Source: an uncultured Saprospiraceae bacterium
GTDB taxonomy: Bacteria > Bacteroidota > Bacteroidia > Chitinophagales > Saprospiraceae
Direction: 5' to 3'
DNA: 35,580 bases
Assembly (NCBI GenBank): GCA_937921555.1
Contig: CAKZUV010000365.1
Span: 1 to 35,580 of the forward strand
Shown: one piece after another, positions 33,574 through 35,580 of the stretch
Layout: every line of letters begins with the position of its first letter
Numbering within the stretch: the stretch's first letter is position 1
Program-made: the position numbers and the translations under genes
The notes under the pieces: model-generated
The model's database searches: none
Seen by the model: only the letters and a program-made list of their open reading frames with translations
Told to the model about the DNA's origin: nothing

Positions 33574-33639
33574 TTGTTTGACTATTACCTGGTGCATTTG
33601 ACGTCCGGGGTGATAATTTGCCACCATTGGTTTGGTCTG

Positions 33640-34434
33640 CTATTTACTGAGTTTTAAAATTCGGAAAGCTCCCTGAATGACCAGTACAAAAACAATTGTT
33701 CCAATTATTAAATCAGGTTTATTGGAATTTAACCAATACACCAGCATTGCGGCGAGGATGACGCCTGAATTTATGATGACATCGTTGGAGGTAAAGATCA
33801 TACTTGCTTTTATGTGTGCTTCATTTTTGTTTTTGGATTTTTGTAAAATGTAAAGACAAAATCCATTGGCAATTAAAGCCAGCACCGACACCAGGATCAT
33901 GGTCGAAAAATCAGGGATACTATCTGAAGTCATAAATCTCCTTATCACCTCTGCAAATCCAAAAACTGCGAGCCCAATCTGGAAATATCCCGCCATTTTG
34001 GCAACCCTTTTTTTCCTGATCATACTTCCGCCAACCGCAAATAAACTGATCCCGTAAACAAAACTATCAGCCAGCATATCCAGGCTGTCTGCTATCAGTC
34101 CCATTGATTTAGAAAAAATACCCGTGGTCATTTCAATGATAAAAAAAGCAAAATTAATCAGGAGCACTTTCCAGAGTAATTTCCTTTGGCTGGTATTCTC
34201 CGCAAATGTTGTTTGTCCGGACAATTCAGTCGAAATCCTTTTTTCACCTAATTTTAATTCCGCAATTGCGTTTTCGATTTGATCGATTTTTCCGGTATGA
34301 AAAACAGCTAATCGCCGGTTTGAAATATCAAACTCAAGATTTTTTATTTCTGTAAACACGCCCAATTTCATCCGAAGGAGATTCTCTTCCGAAGGACAGT
34401 CCATCTTAGATATTTCAAAAATTGTTTTTTCCAC
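33640..34434 (-). CDS. CDF-type cation transporter with an N-terminal HMA-like domain
   Basis: This protein of about 264 residues has an N-terminal ~75-residue ferredoxin-like segment with ISKMDCPSEENLLRMKL. This recalls heavy-metal-associated domains, but it has one cysteine (MDCPSEE) instead of CxxC. The membrane domain contains GLIADSLDMLADSFVYGISL, where the D-S-L-D-M-L-A-D pattern is the TM2 metal site of cation diffusion facilitators, and FTSNDVIINSGVILAAML as the TM5 equivalent. Five to six membrane segments are predicted and there is no C-terminal CDF cytoplasmic domain. It would export divalent cations such as Zn2+, Co2+ or Cd2+; which one is unknown. Start: GTG (34432-34434), 2 bases after the GNAT stop, is my choice. 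TTG at 34452 would overlap that gene by 16 bases and is an alternative. It is probably cotranscribed with the GNAT gene. Confidence 0.8.
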   Translation of the reverse strand: MEKTIFEISKMDCPSEENLLRMKLGVFTEIKNLEFDISNRRLAVFHTGKIDQIENAIAELKLGEKRISTELSGQTTFAENTSQRKLLWKVLLINFAFFIIEMTTGIFSKSMGLIADSLDMLADSFVYGISLFAVGGSMIRKKRVAKMAGYFQIGLAVFGFAEVIRRFMTSDSIPDFSTMILVSVLALIANGFCLYILQKSKNKNEAHIKASMIFTSNDVIINSGVILAAMLVYWLNSNKPDLIIGTIVFVLVIQGAFRILKLSK

Positions 34435-34436
34435 TT

Positions 34437-34892
34437 TTAGAGCTTTTTCCAAAAAACAACCTTGTCATCTCCTGCTTCGTAAAATTCCGGAATGACGGCT
34501 TGTTTTACATAATCACATTTCAGATAAAAATTTCTGGTGCGTTCAAATTCCGGTTTTCCGGAGGTTTCTACAATTAAAATTCTGTTACCGTCATTTCGTA
34601 ATTGATTTTCGATGTATTGCATCATTTTCTGGCCGATTCCATTTCCCTGATGCGCTTTGTTGACCGCAATAGCGTAAAGATTATAAGTTCCCCCGGTCAT
34701 TCTTTCCGGGGCACAGTATCCAATTGAAACGGGCGTTCCCGCGTCGATGGCAGTAAACCATATATCCGTGGACGACTCGTTGTTCAGATAATCACTGATC
34801 ATTTCATCTAGCAAACCGGACGGAAATAATTCACTCGAATCCAGTACTTTTTTCAAAGCCGGAATGTCTGATTTTTCTACCTTTCTGATCAT
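34437..34892 (-). CDS. GNAT-family N-acetyltransferase
   Basis: This 151-residue single-domain acetyltransferase has the acetyl-CoA binding motif A, LYAIAVNKAHQGNGIGQKMM (Q-x-x-G-x-G type, about residues 73-92). The preceding beta-4 and following alpha-3 and beta-5 (NRILIVETSGKPEFERTRNFYLKCDY) are as expected for the fold. The C-terminus is VVFWKKL. The substrate is unknown: amino group of a small molecule or protein. Start is ATG. It lies between an attC-like palindrome upstream and the cation transporter gene downstream (2-base gap with the GTG start), consistent with either an operon or a cassette gene. Confidence 0.88.
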   Translation of the reverse strand: MIRKVEKSDIPALKKVLDSSELFPSGLLDEMISDYLNNESSTDIWFTAIDAGTPVSIGYCAPERMTGGTYNLYAIAVNKAHQGNGIGQKMMQYIENQLRNDGNRILIVETSGKPEFERTRNFYLKCDYVKQAVIPEFYEAGDDKVVFWKKL

Positions 34893-34956
34893 GGTTATTG
34901 GTGATTATTTTAGAAATAAAATTTTGATTGAAAATTAAGTTGACGCAATATCAGAC

Positions 34957-35017
34957 AACGGTTCGGCGATATGGAGCGGATTTGGCGATAGCCAATCTGA
35001 TCTCATATCGCTTGTTA
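34957..35017 (-). repeat. attC-like imperfect palindrome between the unknown gene and the GNAT gene
   Basis: On the minus strand it begins TAACAAGCGATATG and ends CCATATCGC...ACCGTTGTC. Arms GCGATATG (34966-34973 on plus) and CATATCGC (35004-35011) are perfect, with one extra G next to one arm. The core is TTGGC-GATA-GCCAA (34982-34995). The TAA of TAACAA is also the stop codon of the gene at 35015-35452, as often seen in integron cassettes. The outer ends fit the attC core sites poorly (no clear GTTRRRY), and no integrase is in the window. It could be a non-integron dispersed repeat. Confidence 0.5.
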
Positions 35018-35452
35018 TATGGGGTTTCTAATTACTATTGACCAAGTATTATCTTCTAATTCCAATTCTAAATGATTTTCCCAATTTGCAAATTCATCAC
35101 ATTTGATTGTGAGTTTTCCATTTTGCCATTCTTTGAATTCGATCATATCCATTTGTATTGGACTTTTAATTTCAATCTTATTTTTTAGTGAATCGCTTAT
35201 CCGGCTAATGTTATAATAATCCGCAATTATAAAAGTTCCACTTGGACTAACAGTTAGTTCTTTATAGTGTGGTTGGTCTTCAATTTCTACAAGTTCGCCG
35301 TCTTCTTTATTTAGTTTCCATAAATAATCAGATGTTAAAATAATTATCTCTTTTCTGATTTTTGAGATTGCAGTTTTTTTCGGGAAACCTCTAAACACAC
35401 CGCACCACTCTTTAAATTCATTGTCAGTAAATTTAATGTGACTTGCATTCAA
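35015..35452 (-). CDS. Hypothetical protein
   Basis: I do not recognise this 145-residue protein. It has no signal peptide or membrane segment. The sequence alternates short beta-type stretches (EIIILTSDYLWKLN, GTFIIADYYNISRI, LELELEDNTWSIVIR) with charged turns, and SPSGTFIIAD resembles one blade of a beta-propeller. The open frame starts at TTG (35450-35452), one codon past an in-frame stop; there is no ATG until about residue 99, so the start is uncertain and could be a rarer codon or the remnant of a truncated longer gene. Its stop codon lies inside the attC-like palindrome. Single small orphan genes of this kind are typical integron cassette contents. Local GC is lower than in the housekeeping genes. 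Confidence 0.5.
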   Translation of the reverse strand: MNASHIKFTDNEFKEWCGVFRGFPKKTAISKIRKEIIILTSDYLWKLNKEDGELVEIEDQPHYKELTVSPSGTFIIADYYNISRISDSLKNKIEIKSPIQMDMIEFKEWQNGKLTIKCDEFANWENHLELELEDNTWSIVIRNPI

Positions 35453-35495
35453 CCTTTAAATGCAACTTTTAGAAAAGAGAAAAAGTAGTTAAAAA

Positions 35496-35523
35496 AGAGA
35501 AAGAGGCCGAAACCTCTCTCTCT
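35496..35523 (-). terminator. Terminator for a leftward gene beyond the right edge
   Basis: AGAGAAAGAGG (35496-35506) pairs with CCTCTCTCTCT (35513-35523) with one mismatch and loop CCGAAA. On the minus strand it is followed by a T-run (complement of the A-run at 35491-35496). The rest of 35453-35580 shows nothing else. Confidence 0.65.
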
Positions 35524-35580
35524 GAAGTTAAGTTTACTATTTTTGTCTCGACTAAAAGTAAAAAAATGGGCCACTTAACC

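Noticed and set aside
33574-33639. Terminator expected between the convergent propeller lipoprotein and transporter genes
   Set aside because: I could not find a convincing stem with a T-run in this short gap.

Overview
The window looks like a chromosomal segment of a member of the Bacteroidota, probably a Saprospiria/Lewinella-like marine relative. This placement is inferred from gene families, not from a search. The basis is: promoters of the TTG-N19-21-TAnnTTTG type, almost no Shine-Dalgarno sequences, a ribosomal protein S1 with an acidic tail and a C-terminal helix-hairpin-helix module, a CrtYcd-type lycopene cyclase, a GCS2-CBS fusion protein, and Bacteroidota-style curli genes.

Layout. 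Positions 1-300 hold the promoter and leader of an rRNA operon that runs leftward off the window; the 16S gene itself is not included. Next, all leftward, come a compact carotenoid operon (crtI-crtB-crtYcd, 3632 to 484) and rpsA. A rightward fadD follows, then leftward mscL, aconitase and a GCS2-CBS protein. A small rightward lipoprotein, a leftward secreted SPOR-like protein, an RluB-type pseudouridine synthase and dnaB come next. dnaB carries an in-frame 179-residue mini-intein (17239-17775). Upstream of dnaB, 18997-19518 holds three perfect TTATCCACA boxes, one TTATTCACA box and an AT-rich stretch, and is a good candidate for the chromosomal origin. Most genes to its left, including the rRNA leader, run leftward, and several to its right run rightward, as expected around an origin.

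Right of this are a DUF5691-like gene, hemA, an SLC12/APC-type transporter and aspS. From 27290 to 33573 there is a complete rightward curli (functional amyloid) locus: a long CsgA-like curlin, a CsgB-like curlin, a fused CsgH-like plus CsgE protein, CsgF, CsgG with an added C-terminal beta-barrel, and a lipoprotein with a carboxypeptidase-regulatory-like domain, an Fn3-like domain and a TolB-like propeller, starting 2 bases after csgG. A perfect hairpin with the look of a terminator separates the two curlin genes and may set their ratio. The expected logic is: curlins cross the outer membrane through CsgG gated by CsgE, the CsgH-like domain prevents early aggregation, CsgF couples secretion to surface nucleation by CsgB, and the propeller lipoprotein is a candidate new accessory.

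The right end (33640-35580) has leftward accessory genes: a CDF-type cation transporter with a one-cysteine HMA-like head, a GNAT acetyltransferase and an unknown small protein. Between the last two lies an attC-like palindrome that begins in the stop codon of the upstream gene, like an integron cassette junction.

The most notable items are the DnaB mini-intein and its apparent insertion point, the DnaA-box cluster, the rearranged and fused curli components, the non-ATG starts of the crt operon, the attC-like site, and dispersed intergenic repeats at 11183-11268, 11373-11400 and 21147-21174.
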